In this document: positions 63,674 to 64,000 of the stretch, in pieces
Layout: the number at the start of each line of letters is the position of its first letter
Numbering within the stretch: position 1 is the first letter of the stretch
NCBI RefSeq assembly: GCF_040833995.1
Contig: NZ_CP162137.1
Location: 434,001-498,000, forward strand
Length of the DNA: 64,000 bases
Source: Leptospira sp. WS58.C1
Lineage (GTDB): Bacteria; Spirochaetota; Leptospiria; Leptospirales; Leptospiraceae
Direction: 5' to 3'
Notes under the pieces: generated by a model
What the model saw: only the letters and a program-made list of their open reading frames with translations
Told to the model about the DNA's origin: nothing
Database searches by the model: none
Translations under genes and position numbers: made by a program

Positions 63674-64000
63674 ATGGCAAAATCCAAATGTCCAGAATGT
63701 ATCCAGAATATTCCAGAGTACATGCTTACTTATGGAGACATGGTTACACTTCTTCTTTGCTTCTTCATCATGTTGTATCGTACAGGTAAAACGAATGCGA
63801 TAGAGATGCAGATCATTCTATCTGCGTTCAAAACCACTACCGGATTTTTTGACGGAGGCCAAACTCTTTCCAAAGGAAAATTGGAAGAGATGGGAATGAA
63901 CATAGAAAGTCTTCCTTCCATGACCACGGGGAAGGCGCTTTCTAAATCCAAAAAGACTGCCACGGAATTATTCAAACCTGAGATTGAAGCAGGGAAAGTG
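63674..64000 (+). CDS. motB: Flagellar motor stator protein MotB, N-terminal part
   Basis: 109 residues to the window edge. KCPECIQNIPEYMLTYGDMVTLLLCFFIMLY holds the transmembrane segment (read in two parts) and the proton-binding Asp in YGDMVTLL. The periplasmic OmpA-like peptidoglycan-binding domain lies beyond the window. Start 21 bp after the motA stop. Confidence 0.93.
   Translation, partial: MAKSKCPECIQNIPEYMLTYGDMVTLLLCFFIMLYRTGKTNAIEMQIILSAFKTTTGFFDGGQTLSKGKLEEMGMNIESLPSMTTGKALSKSKKTATELFKPEIEAGKV

Overview
The window looks like a chromosome segment of a Leptospira species. The evidence is a divergent LipL41-family lipoprotein, proteins built from OmpL47-type repeats, relaxed spirochaetal lipoboxes, frequent TTG starts, an FlbD-MotA-MotB flagellar cluster and the general gene style. 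By eye the base composition is in the low forties percent G+C, richer than the classical pathogens, which would fit the intermediate (P2) clade. The clade call is an inference. No rRNA, prophage, insertion sequence or CRISPR array is visible.

Layout. 1-6.4 kb: the end of a sensor kinase, a CsaA-like protein, a lipase-like hydrolase, a secreted PI-PLC-like protein with a C-type-lectin-like tail, then a response regulator and an envelope-stress-like set (LTXXQ lipoprotein, ECF sigma factor, small membrane protein). 6.5-13.3 kb: ssb, an unusual hisI, mltG, an N-terminally extended acyl-CoA dehydrogenase, and ilvD on the minus strand. 13.5-17.1 kb: ethanolamine permease and ethanolamine ammonia-lyase (eutB, eutC). 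17.1-31.2 kb: a structured intergenic element, TerB-like and AsmA-like membrane genes, metG, glnD, a GH13 glucosidase, a VWA-like secreted protein, an AidB-like dehydrogenase, trxA, a TIGR01777 epimerase. 31.2-35.7 kb: a CPBP protease, a direct repeat that copies the end of tRNA-His, tRNA-Pro/Arg/His, and a TPR-surE-Yip1-sppA run. 35.8-44.9 kb: two tandem paralogous lipoproteins, TrmO, an Acg-like nitroreductase, two convergent OmpL47/Ig-like repeat proteins and a LysM-FecR protein. 45-50 kb: a thioesterase-MarR pair behind a 26-bp palindrome, a MORN protein, a subclass B1 metallo-beta-lactamase, a GST, an RDD protein and an amidohydrolase with a probably leaderless promoter. 50-57 kb: SDR, tyrosine-phosphatase-like protein, map, transporter, phosphoesterase, LipL41-like lipoprotein and an MqsR/MqsA toxin-antitoxin pair. 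57-64 kb: ftsQ-ftsA-ftsZ on the minus strand, then an MCE protein, a glycosyltransferase, flbD, motA and the start of motB.

Working together: eutBC plus the permease import and split ethanolamine, probably as a carbon or nitrogen source from phospholipid head groups. The thioesterase-MarR pair looks autoregulated. The LTXXQ-sigma-membrane protein trio looks like an envelope-stress switch. ftsQAZ and flbD-motAB are core division and motility genes. The most unusual items are the PLC-lectin protein whose lectin halves appear in swapped order, the HisI whose metal-binding DCDxD motif sits near the N-terminus instead of in its usual place, the tRNA-His-associated direct repeat with its GC-rich island, and several structured intergenic elements.
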